A DNA stretch of 64,000 nt from Amycolatopsis sp. NBC_01488 (GTDB taxonomy: Bacteria > Actinomycetota > Actinomycetes > Mycobacteriales > Pseudonocardiaceae): positions 7,040,501-7,104,500 of the forward strand of contig NZ_CP109434.1 in assembly GCF_036227105.1 (NCBI RefSeq). Reading direction: 5' to 3'. This document shows, piece by piece, positions 51,301-58,622 of the stretch. Positions within the stretch are counted from its first letter, which is position 1, and each line of letters starts with the position of its first letter. A program made the position numbers and the translations under genes. Below the pieces are notes generated by a model. The model saw nothing but the letters and a program-made list of their open reading frames with translations, searched no databases and had not been told where the DNA came from.

Positions 51301-52229
51301 GGACGGCCGGGCAGCCGGTAGTTCGGCCCGAGTACGCTGCCGCGGTCGGGCTTGTAGAGGTCGAACCCGCGTGGGTCGCACTGGAGACCGCCGTTGATGC
51401 AGTGCGTCACCAGCGCCGCCAAGGTCTCGGGGTCCCACGCGTTGAAGAAGTCGTAGTGCCACGAGTACCCGCGCCCGCTGGCCAGGTGCACGCCGGACAT
51501 GTCGCCGCTCACCGGGAAGGCCATCTTGAACTCCAGCATCGGCACCGGCACCGGGTGGTCGGCCGGGCACGTCAGCGTCGCCCGGTCCGGGTACGCCATG
51601 TGGCTCTTGTGATCGGCCGAGTCCAGGTGGACGCCGTCCCAGCAGCTCGGCGCCTGGTAGCGGATGTTGAGCTGGCTGCCGGCGACACACTGGACCGGGA
51701 TGTCCCAGTTGTGGAAGCTGTCCCCGCACTCCCAGCCCTCGATCGCGCCGGGCGCGTGCTGGAACTCGTCCTGCGTCGCCGTGACGCTCCCGGCGACGTA
51801 CCGCAGGCCGGGCGGGAACGGCACCACCTTCGTGTAGTCGAGGATGCCGGACTTGTAGTAGACGACCTGCGCGAAGTTCGGCAGCACCACCTGGTTCCCG
51901 TTGTAGACCGTCGGGAACCAGTACGCCGAAAGGTCGTCCGGCGCGAGGCACGTCGTGTTGCCGACGCCCGAGTTCTGCAGCGACTGCAGCGTCGTGGCCG
52001 CGTTGGTGGTCTTGTTGCCGAGGAACGTGTGGTCGTGCGACGCGCCGGGCAGCCCGGGGAAGACGATCGGGTCGTCCGGCTGGTGGTGGCTGGGGGAGCA
52101 GTTGACCTGGAATTCGTGGTGGGTCACCAGGTCGTCGGCCCCGGCGGGCGACCAGGTGGCCGCGGTCAGGAAGGCGCCTGCCAGCACGGTGGCGGCGGTG
52201 CAGGCGAGGAGCGCGGCTTTCGTTGCCAA
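51297..52229 (-). CDS. Secreted DUF1996 protein
   Basis: A 310-residue exported protein starting at a TTG codon with GTGGAGGA at good spacing; the only upstream in-frame ATG lies beyond the operator. The signal peptide (LACTAATVLAGAFLTAATWSPAGA) is followed by the DUF1996 domain: VNCSPSHHQPDDPIVFPGLPGASHDHTFLGN, SAYWFPTVYNG, and SCWDGVHLDSADHKSHMAYP. The many His, Cys and Trp residues suggest a metal or sugar site. DUF1996 occurs in fungi and actinobacteria alone or joined to carbohydrate-binding modules, with no proven activity. It is divergent from the CBM32 glycosidase, with the shared operator between them. Confidence 0.88.
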   Translation of the reverse strand: MATKAALLACTAATVLAGAFLTAATWSPAGADDLVTHHEFQVNCSPSHHQPDDPIVFPGLPGASHDHTFLGNKTTNAATTLQSLQNSGVGNTTCLAPDDLSAYWFPTVYNGNQVVLPNFAQVVYYKSGILDYTKVVPFPPGLRYVAGSVTATQDEFQHAPGAIEGWECGDSFHNWDIPVQCVAGSQLNIRYQAPSCWDGVHLDSADHKSHMAYPDRATLTCPADHPVPVPMLEFKMAFPVSGDMSGVHLASGRGYSWHYDFFNAWDPETLAALVTHCINGGLQCDPRGFDLYKPDRGSVLGPNYRLPGRP

Positions 52230-52256
52230 GGGTCCTCCACGGTGAGGTGCCAAGGA

Positions 52257-52274
52257 TGGGAGAGCGCTCTCCCA
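52257..52274. promoter_or_regulatory. LacI operator TGGGAGAGCGCTCTCCCA
   Basis: A perfect 18-base palindrome 28 bases upstream of the DUF1996 TTG start. It shares its core with the site before the LacI gene. Confidence 0.82.
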
Positions 52275-52397
52275 CAGCATGCGCACCGGCCCGCCGCCGT
52301 GTCAAGGACCACCCGGATCCGCCGCCGGACAGGCATTGTCCGATTCCCCGCCGGAATCTTGACAACGCGGGGCGTGATGCCGAACCATCGGACGCGC

Positions 52398-52413
52398 TGG
52401 AGAGCGCTCTCCA
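52398..52413. promoter_or_regulatory. LacI operator TGGAGAGCGCTCTCCA
   Basis: A perfect 16-base palindrome 31 bases upstream of the CBM32 glycosidase start. With the 52257 site, each divergent promoter has its own copy, 139 bases apart centre to centre. Confidence 0.82.
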
Positions 52414-52443
52414 ATCTCCGTCCCCTGTCGTACGGGAGTCATC

Positions 52444-54576
52444 GTGGACCGACCGTCGCTCCTCCGTGCCGTCCCGGCGCTGGTGGCCCTGCTGGTGCTG
52501 GGCCTGCTCGCCGGCCCGTCCCCGGCGCACGCCGCCACGCTGCTTTCCCAAGGCAGACCCGCGACCGCGTCGAGCAGCGAAGGCGCCGGTACCCCGGCGT
52601 CGGCGGCCGTCGACGGTGACACCGGCACGCGGTGGGCGAGCGCCTGGAGCGACCCGCAGTGGCTGCAGGTCGACCTCGGCGCGCCCGCGGACATCAGCCA
52701 GGTCACCTTGAACTGGGAAGCCGCCTACGCGACTGCATACGAAATCCAGGTTTCGGACAATGCCGCGACTTGGCAGACTGTATACAGTACGACGACCGCG
52801 ACCGGTGGAATCCAGAACCTCGCCGTCACCGGTCACGGCCGTTACGTGCGGTTCTACGGCACCCACCGCGTCGGCGGTTACGGCTACTCGCTCTGGGAGT
52901 TCCAGGTCAGCGGCACCCCGGGCACGCCGACGCAGGGCGGCCCCGGCGTCACGCGCGTGACCGGCAGCCAAGGGAACTGGCAGCTGACGGTCGACGGGAT
53001 ACCGTGGACCGTCAAGGGTCTCACCTGGGGCCCGCCGGTCAGCGAGGCCGCCACGCGGATGCCGGAGTTGCACGCGATCGGCGTCAACACGGTCCGGACG
53101 TGGGGCACCGACGGCACGACCCAGCCCCTGCTCGACGCCGCCGCGGCCAACGGGATCAAGGTCGTCGCCGGCTTCTGGCTGCAGCCCGGCGGCGGCCCCG
53201 GCAGCGGCGGCTGCGTCGACTACACCACCGACACGAACTACAAGAACACGATGCTCGCCGAGATCCAGAAGTGGGTCACTGCATACAAAGCGAACCCCGG
53301 TGTGCTGCTGTGGAACGTCGGCAACGAGTCGATCCTCGGCATGCAGAACTGCTACTCCGGCACGCAGCTGGAGCAGGAACGGATCGCGTACACGCGCTTC
53401 GTCGAGCAGGCCGCGCAGGCGATCCACGCCATCGACGCGAACCACCCCGTCACGTCGACCGACGCCTGGACCGGTGCGTGGCCGTACTACCAGGCCTACG
53501 CGCCGGACCTCGACCTCTACTCCGTCAACTCCTACGCGCACGTCTGCCAGGTCAAGCAGGACTGGATCGCCGGCGGCTACACGAAGCCGTACATCATCAC
53601 CGAGACCGGCCCGGCCGGCGAGTGGGAGGTGCCGAACGACGCGAACGGCGTCCCCGCCGAGCCGACCGACCAGCAGAAGCGTGACGGCTACGTCAACGCG
53701 TGGAACTGCGTGCTGGCCCACCCCGGCGTCGCCCTCGGCGCGACGCTCTTCCACTACGGCACCGAGGGTGACTTCGGCGGCGTCTGGTTCAACATCACCA
53801 CGGGCAACGAGAAACGGCTCTCCTGGTACGCCGTCCGCAAGCTCTACAGTGGACAGACGAGCGGGAACACGCCGCCGGTGATCTCGTCGATGAACCTCAG
53901 CCGCAGCACCGACGTCCCGGCGGGCGGCACGTTCACCCTGACCGCCGCGGTGTCCGATCCGGACGGTGACCCGATCACCTACACCATGGGCTACAACAGC
54001 AAGTACATCAACAACGCCGCCGGCCTGATCCCGGCGCAGTTCACCGGGACCGGCCCGTTCACGGTCACCGCGCCGCAGCAGTTGGGCGTCTGGAAGATCT
54101 ACCTCTACGCCCGGGACGGCCACGGCAACGTCGGCATCGAGACGCGGTCGCTGCGCGTGGTCGCCCCGCCGGTGCCGGGCACGAACCTGGCCCGCGGCGC
54201 GGCGACCACGGCGTCGACCTACCAGGCCGACGGCCCCGGCGCGCCGTACCCGCCGCAGGCCGCGACCGACGGCGACACCGCGACGCGCTGGGCGAGCGCG
54301 TGGGCCGACCCGCAGTGGCTGCAGGTTGATCTGGGCAGCCGGCAGGCGTTCGACCACGTCCAGCTGATCTGGGAGGCGGCCTTCGGGAAGGCCTACGAGA
54401 TCCAGGTCAGCGACGACGCGGCGAACTGGCGGCCGGTGTACTCGACGACCACGGGCGACGGCGGCGCCGACGACCTCGCGATCTCGGCCACCGCCCGGTA
54501 CGTGCGGATGTCCGCGACCCAGCGCGGCACCGCGTACGGCTACTCGCTGTACGAGTTCGGCGTCTACCGCTCCTGA
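52444..54576 (+). CDS. Secreted glycosidase flanked by two CBM32 (F5/8-type C) domains
   Basis: A 710-residue exported protein with GTG start. The signal peptide ends AHAATLL. CBM32 domains lie at about 35-155 and 580-710 and share ATASS, DGDTGTRWASAW, DPQWLQVDLG and the YSL(W/Y)EF end. Between them is a TIM-barrel catalytic domain (about 165-480): VTRVTGSQGNWQLTVDGIPW, acid/base E295 in WNVGNESILG and nucleophile E387 in YIITETGPAGE. An Ig-like domain (about 480-575) follows. The barrel resembles GH2-C/GH5/GH72-type clan A enzymes; the precise family is not certain. The surrounding genes suggest a role in polysaccharide breakdown. Confidence 0.85.
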   Translation: MDRPSLLRAVPALVALLVLGLLAGPSPAHAATLLSQGRPATASSSEGAGTPASAAVDGDTGTRWASAWSDPQWLQVDLGAPADISQVTLNWEAAYATAYEIQVSDNAATWQTVYSTTTATGGIQNLAVTGHGRYVRFYGTHRVGGYGYSLWEFQVSGTPGTPTQGGPGVTRVTGSQGNWQLTVDGIPWTVKGLTWGPPVSEAATRMPELHAIGVNTVRTWGTDGTTQPLLDAAAANGIKVVAGFWLQPGGGPGSGGCVDYTTDTNYKNTMLAEIQKWVTAYKANPGVLLWNVGNESILGMQNCYSGTQLEQERIAYTRFVEQAAQAIHAIDANHPVTSTDAWTGAWPYYQAYAPDLDLYSVNSYAHVCQVKQDWIAGGYTKPYIITETGPAGEWEVPNDANGVPAEPTDQQKRDGYVNAWNCVLAHPGVALGATLFHYGTEGDFGGVWFNITTGNEKRLSWYAVRKLYSGQTSGNTPPVISSMNLSRSTDVPAGGTFTLTAAVSDPDGDPITYTMGYNSKYINNAAGLIPAQFTGTGPFTVTAPQQLGVWKIYLYARDGHGNVGIETRSLRVVAPPVPGTNLARGAATTASTYQADGPGAPYPPQAATDGDTATRWASAWADPQWLQVDLGSRQAFDHVQLIWEAAFGKAYEIQVSDDAANWRPVYSTTTGDGGADDLAISATARYVRMSATQRGTAYGYSLYEFGVYRS

Positions 54577-54579
54577 CGC

Positions 54580-54819
54580 TCAGCCGGGGATCAGGCAGAA
54601 GAGGTGACCTTCGGGGGCGGCCAGCACGGCCCAGTCGGCGCCACCGGGCTGGAAGTCCGGCTTGGTGGCGCCGAGCGCCGCGAACTCCGTGACAGCGCGT
54701 TCGAGATCGCCGACGCGGAGGTCGAGGTGGGCGTCCGGCCGGCCCGGGCCCCGATAGCCGGCGACGCGCTGGAAGCCGAGGCTGACCGGGCCGCCGCGTG
54801 AGGTGGGGGTTTCGCTGAC
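54580..54819 (-). pseudogene. VOC (glyoxalase-like) gene relic, C-terminal half only
   Basis: The frame reads GGPVSLGFQRVAGYRGPGRPDAHLDLRVGDLERAVTEFAALGATK and then WAVLAAPEGHLFCLIPG-stop, the standard C-terminal half of a VOC metalloprotein. A TAG precedes it in frame and no ATG, GTG or TTG codon is available to start it, so the N-terminal 50-60 residues are gone. Its broken end lies close to the 21-bp repeat array. Confidence 0.7.
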
Positions 54820-54887
54820 GCGCTACCGCAACCGCGGGAACGACACCCGCGGTCCTGCGCCGCCTGCGAGAAGAAAGCGCTGCCCCA

Positions 54888-54971
54888 GCCTGATGCCCCG
54901 CCAATCACACGTGATGCCCGCCTGATCACGCGAAGTGCCCGCTCAATCACGCGCGATGCCTTCGAATTGCG
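54888..54971. repeat. Four tandem copies of the 21-bp repeat
   Basis: Units begin at 54888, 54909, 54930 and 54951, with core GTGATGCCCG and TCAC-GCG junctions. It is the same family as the array at 3739-3800, more diverged. Confidence 0.7.
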
Positions 54972-55263
54972 CGCCACGCCCCGCCACGTGGGGGAGTCCT
55001 CCCGATCGCGCGAAATACCGATCGCGCGAAACACCCACCCGAGCACCCAGCCGCCCGAATCCTTTGCCAGGACGGTACTTTCGCACGCCGCCCGCCCGTC
55101 CCGAACCCCAACGCTCCCGCGCCTGCACGACGACCTCACCGAGCGGGCGGCGGCAATGAGGTGGGGCGGCGCGGCGGGAACGGGGGCCGGGCGCGTGGCC
55201 ACCCCCAGCGGCCACGTGACGTCACCCCCGCGGCCGCTGCGCCACCCCGGGCTCCGGTGTCCT

Positions 55264-55329
55264 GTTTTCGAAACACCGACGGGAGTATCGTAGTCTTTCC
55301 GGGACAGCCTGTGTCAAGTTTTCGGAACA
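55264..55329. promoter_or_regulatory. Two GTTTTCGRAACA motifs before the EspR-like gene
   Basis: GTTTTCGAAACA at 55264-55275 and GTTTTCGGAACA at 55318-55329, 54 bases apart, differ at one position. Each is a near-palindrome around TTCGAA. The second is about 42 bases from the start codon. Spacing by about five helical turns suits cooperative binding and looping by an EspR-like dimer. Confidence 0.6.
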
Positions 55330-55371
55330 GCTAGGCTGACGGTTGTCACGTTTCCTGGCTGAAGGCGGTGT

Positions 55372-55809
55372 GTGGTGAGCGATGAGCGCAGTTTCGCCGA
55401 ACGGCTGGCGCGGTTGATCGCGACCGTGCACCCGCCGGACCGCAAGCCGTACTCCTACCGGGAGATCGCGCACGGCGTCGCCGAGCAGACCGGCGTGACG
55501 ATGTCGGCGACCCACGTCCAGCAGCTCGCCGTCGGCGCGCGCAAGGACCCGAAGCGCTCGCACATCCAAGCCCTCGCCCAGTTCTTCGGCGTGCCGGTGA
55601 CGTACTTCTTCGACGACGAGGTCGCCGGGCAGGTCGACCAGCAGGTCGAGGACGTCGTCGCGTGGCGCGACACCGAGGCGCGGAACCTGGCGCAGCGGGC
55701 CATGCAGCTCTCGCCGCGCGACCGCGAAACCGTGACCGCGCTGCTCGACCAGCTGGCCGGCTACGACGAAAACCGCCGTCGCGGCAACCGGCGCCGGAAG
55801 CCGGAGTGA
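55372..55809 (+). CDS. EspR-like XRE-family regulator
   Basis: A 145-residue protein (two adjacent GTG starts). The helix-turn-helix region includes SFAERLARLIATVHPPDRKPY and GVTMSATHVQQLAVGARKDPKRSHIQALAQFFGV. The C-terminal dimerisation part includes VVAWRDTEARNLAQRAMQLSPRDRETVTALLDQL. Both halves match the layout of mycobacterial EspR, a nucleoid-associated regulator that binds distant sites. It is followed by an ImmA/IrrE-like peptidase gene 19 bases away, an arrangement in which the peptidase cleaves the regulator in other systems. Confidence 0.85.
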   Translation: MVSDERSFAERLARLIATVHPPDRKPYSYREIAHGVAEQTGVTMSATHVQQLAVGARKDPKRSHIQALAQFFGVPVTYFFDDEVAGQVDQQVEDVVAWRDTEARNLAQRAMQLSPRDRETVTALLDQLAGYDENRRRGNRRRKPE

Positions 55810-55828
55810 CGCCGCGCGGTCGGCTACG

Positions 55829-56419
55829 ATGACCTCGTCCGTGCTGGCGCCCCGGTGCACCCGGCTGGCGCCCGGTGACCGGGGAGGACCCATCGACGAG
55901 CGCGGCCTGACGGACCTGCGAGCCGGCGCCCGCCGGCGGGTGCGGACCGTGCTCGCCGCCGTCCCGGTGCCCCGGCCGTGGTCGATGAACGCCTGGGTCG
56001 ACGGCCTCGAGGCCTGGCGCGGGCGCGAGATCGACCTCGTGCCGGTCGAGTACCGGCCGGGCCGTCCGTCCGGCGCCTGGCAGGCCCGCCCGGACTACGA
56101 CCTGATCGCCTACGTCGAGCAGACGTCGGCACTGCACCAGGACCACATCATCGCCCACGAGCTCGCCCACATGCTGTGCGCGCACACCGGGACCTGCCAG
56201 CTGTCGGAGTCCGAGGCCGTCCGGCTCGCCCCGGACCTGGCGCCGCAGGCGCTGTCGCACCTGCTCACCCGCGTGACGACCGGCACCGACGAGTACGAAG
56301 CCGAACTGATCGCGGTGCTGCTGATGAGCGCCGCGACGAGCGAGCCGCCCGCCGTTCAGCCGGGTGCGTCCGGCCGGGCGGCGGACCAGGCTAGGCGGCT
56401 GGCGGCCCTCCTGGGATAG
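55829..56419 (+). CDS. ImmA/IrrE-like metalloprotease
   Basis: Up to 196 residues. The zinc motif is in HIIAHELAHMLCAH, and the third ligand is probably in DEYEAELIAVLLMS, as in the ImmA/IrrE family. The ATG at 55829 has a weak ribosome site. A strong GGGGAGG lies at 55881, but the codon at proper spacing is ATC (55892), which would start IDERGLTDLRAG. The true start is therefore uncertain. Known relatives cleave a partner XRE repressor after DNA damage or conjugation signals. The neighbouring EspR-like protein is the natural substrate candidate. Confidence 0.82.
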   Translation: MTSSVLAPRCTRLAPGDRGGPIDERGLTDLRAGARRRVRTVLAAVPVPRPWSMNAWVDGLEAWRGREIDLVPVEYRPGRPSGAWQARPDYDLIAYVEQTSALHQDHIIAHELAHMLCAHTGTCQLSESEAVRLAPDLAPQALSHLLTRVTTGTDEYEAELIAVLLMSAATSEPPAVQPGASGRAADQARRLAALLG

Positions 56420-56428
56420 TCGCGTCTC

Positions 56429-57514
56429 GTGATCGACATTCTGTTCGTCGGGGTCGGGCTCTTCGCGTTGGCTGTCGGCATCTGGCGCGCGATCCGCGCC
56501 CGCCGCACCGGCGCGGGCGCCGGGCTGGCCGTCTCGCTCATCGCGCTCGGTGCGGCGTTCTGCTTCCTGTCGAACCGCGCGCAGCTCTTCGAGAGCGAGA
56601 TCTACCCGAGCCTCGGACGGCTGTTGTCGAACCTCGCGACGATGGTCGCGGCCTACGGCATCGGGCTGACGGTCGCGGAGGTCAGCGGCACCCGCGACCG
56701 GGGCCGGCGCACCCGGCTCGTCGCGCTGGGCGTCGCGCTCGTCCTGCTGGCCGTGATGTTCTTCGGCACGCCGGGCCTGCCGCGCGGCATCGGCGTGTTC
56801 GACGAGCTGTACCGCACGCATCCGACGCTGGTCGTGTACGTGTTCGTGTACACCGTCTACCTCGGGTTCGCGGTGCTCGACATCGGCGTGGTCGCGGCGG
56901 TGACGGTCCGGGCGAGCGGCGGCGCCCTGCGCGCCGGGCTCGCGCTCTTGCTGCTGGCGTCGGCGTTCGCGGTCGTCTACCTCGCGGGGAAGATCGTCGC
57001 GACGATCGAGGCGGTGCAGGCGGACCACCCGGTGAAGGGCCTGTGCCGTGGGCCGTTCTCGACGCTGCCGTGCACGCTCGACGTCGGCTTCCCGGCGGTT
57101 TCGGTGCTGCTGATCGTGGTGGGGCTGACGATCCCGTCGATCCCGGGCCTCGTGTCGGGGCGCCGCGACGCGAAAACGCTCCGCCTGCTGCGCCCCCTTC
57201 GCGCGCACCTGATGCGGCGGTTCCCGGAGATCGTCCGCATCGACCCGGGCGGCGCGTCCCGCCGCGAGCGGTTGCTGACGGCGATGAGCGAGACGAACGA
57301 CGGGCTGATCCTGGCGGGGGTGACGCCGGAGCTGCCGGCCGCGGCGGCGGCTCGGATGGTGCGGGATCTGCCGGACGAGCCGGGGGAGGAGGAGCCGCCG
57401 GTCGTGCGGGCGGAGCCGTTCGCCGCGGACGTCGCGCGGTTGCGGGCGATCGCGCGTGCGTACCGGAAGGTGGGCGACACAGAGGTGCGCGAAGTGGCCG
57501 GTCCGGCGCGGTGA
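56429..57514 (+). CDS. MAB_1171c-type seven-helix membrane protein
   Basis: A 361-residue protein with GTG start nine bases after the protease stop. Seven predicted helices span residues 1-240 (e.g. DILFVGVGLFALAVGIW, LVVYVFVYTVYLGFAVLDIG, VSVLLIVVGLTIPSI). The cytoplasmic tail (about 240-361) has LRLLRPLRAHLMRRFPEIVRIDP, typical of MAB_1171c-family proteins annotated as putative transporters without evidence. The layout, seven helices plus a soluble tail, would equally suit a receptor. Co-transcribed with the EspR-like and protease genes. Confidence 0.8.
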   Translation: MIDILFVGVGLFALAVGIWRAIRARRTGAGAGLAVSLIALGAAFCFLSNRAQLFESEIYPSLGRLLSNLATMVAAYGIGLTVAEVSGTRDRGRRTRLVALGVALVLLAVMFFGTPGLPRGIGVFDELYRTHPTLVVYVFVYTVYLGFAVLDIGVVAAVTVRASGGALRAGLALLLLASAFAVVYLAGKIVATIEAVQADHPVKGLCRGPFSTLPCTLDVGFPAVSVLLIVVGLTIPSIPGLVSGRRDAKTLRLLRPLRAHLMRRFPEIVRIDPGGASRRERLLTAMSETNDGLILAGVTPELPAAAAARMVRDLPDEPGEEEPPVVRAEPFAADVARLRAIARAYRKVGDTEVREVAGPAR

Positions 57515-57516
57515 CG

Positions 57517-58029
57517 TCAGCCGCCGAAAGGGGCTTCCAGCCGCGGCTCCCAGCCGCGTTCGGTGAGCGCCACCAGCTGCAGTGCCTCGGCCCGACCGGC
57601 CAGCGGCAGCAGCGGCCGGACCTCGGCACCGACCTGCGAGAGGGTCTCCTCGTCGCCACCCATGGCCACGGTCACGTGGGCCGGCGGCCGAGGACCGAAC
57701 CGGCCGCCGTACGGCGGAACCTCCGGCCAGTGAGCGCAAGCGGCGTCGGTGACCTCCTGGAGCGCGGGAGCCGGTAGCGCCGCGAAACCCGGAGCGGCCA
57801 GGAACTCGGTGAGCTGAACGGCAATCGGCGAGAACTTCGAAGCAAGCGCCCGGACCGCGGCCAGCTCCGGCTCGTCCAGAGAAGCGTCCGGCAGGAACGG
57901 GTACAAAGCCGTCACATGGGCGGGCAACCCGGGGCGGACCAAGGACGGGTCCACCCGCCGGGCGGCGGCCAGCGCGGGTTCGGCGGCGGGCAGCAGGATC
58001 ACCAGTGCGGTGGTTCCGCGTTCGGGCAC
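57517..58029 (-). CDS. 2'-5' RNA ligase family (2H phosphoesterase) protein
   Basis: A 170-residue protein with GTG start. The two HxT motifs are in LPAHVTALYPF and PAHVTVAMGG, the catalytic pair of 2H phosphoesterases that open 2',3'-cyclic phosphates or join RNA ends. Its stop is two bases from the membrane-protein stop, in convergent orientation. Confidence 0.88.
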   Translation of the reverse strand: MPERGTTALVILLPAAEPALAAARRVDPSLVRPGLPAHVTALYPFLPDASLDEPELAAVRALASKFSPIAVQLTEFLAAPGFAALPAPALQEVTDAACAHWPEVPPYGGRFGPRPPAHVTVAMGGDEETLSQVGAEVRPLLPLAGRAEALQLVALTERGWEPRLEAPFGG

Positions 58030-58045
58030 CCCCGCATCATGGCAG

Positions 58046-58465
58046 TCAGGCGACGGCGGTTTCCGGGAACCGTCCCGAGCGAGCCAGCGCCAGGCTGCGC
58101 CGGCACAACTCCACCAGCTCGAGGTTGGCGCGGCTGCGCGGGCTGCGGCCGCACAGCCCGCAGCGGATCGTCACCTCGCCGGTCAGCTCGTCCACCGCGA
58201 CCAGCGCCTGGTGGTCGCAGCCGCGGCACCAGCGGTAGCCGATCGCCGGGTTCGTGTGCACCGGGGACGCGACGCAGTCGTGCAGCCAGCGGCGGTGCGT
58301 CCGGCACGTGACGCGGTCGGTCGCGTCGACGTGGCCGGCGTCTTCCGCGCGGTCTTCCTGTGCCAGCGTCGCGGCCAGCAGCGGCTGCCGCGCGGCGGCG
58401 GGCCGGTCCTGCGGGTTCGGGCTGGCCCACGCGTGGTGGTCGCCGCATCGGCACTTCTCGGACAT
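58046..58465 (-). CDS. Cys/His-rich hypothetical protein
   Basis: A 139-residue protein starting MSEKCRCGDHHAWASPN. Cysteine and histidine clusters (CRCGDHH, CRTHRRWLHDC, WCRGCDH, CGLCGRS) look like two zinc ribbons. No family recognised. It is divergent from dinB with a 157-base promoter region; a longer in-frame start at 58642 would cover the SOS box and is rejected. Confidence 0.7.
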   Translation of the reverse strand: MSEKCRCGDHHAWASPNPQDRPAAARQPLLAATLAQEDRAEDAGHVDATDRVTCRTHRRWLHDCVASPVHTNPAIGYRWCRGCDHQALVAVDELTGEVTIRCGLCGRSPRSRANLELVELCRRSLALARSGRFPETAVA

Positions 58466-58609
58466 GTCGCCCCCAGTGGTCGGGCCAATCGATCCGTCGA
58501 GTGTGACCGTGGCGACAGTGGGTGGACAACCGGGAAAACGCTCAGTTTCGACCAGCGGCAGGGGTGCCGCGGCGGGCGCGGGAAAGCGGACTTCGGCGCC
58601 CGCGTATGC

Positions 58610-58621
58610 GAACATGTGTTC
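58610..58621. promoter_or_regulatory. LexA (SOS) box GAAC-ATGT-GTTC at the dinB start
   Basis: It matches the actinobacterial SOS consensus CGAAC-N4-GTTCG in its inner eight bases with a preceding C/G (GCGAACATGTGTTCTA). It ends one base before the chosen dinB ATG, so LexA would block the start region directly. Confidence 0.8.
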
Positions 58622-58622
58622 T

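Larger units (their letters stand above)
54820..55371. other. Gene-free region: repeats and promoter of the EspR-like module
   Basis: No convincing gene. The left part holds the 21-bp repeats (54888-54971) and further degenerate GATCGCGCGAAA units to about 55035. The right part, from about 55255, is less GC-rich and holds two GTTTTCGRAACA motifs and the promoter of the regulator gene. Confidence 0.6.

Noticed and set aside
50409..52619. 736-residue plus-strand frame across the DUF305 and DUF1996 genes
   Set aside because: Antisense to genes with signal peptides and recognised domains; composition is biased.
54591..55202. 203-residue minus-strand frame over the VOC relic and repeats
   Set aside because: It is in a different frame from the VOC remnant, and its sequence is generated by the repeat units.
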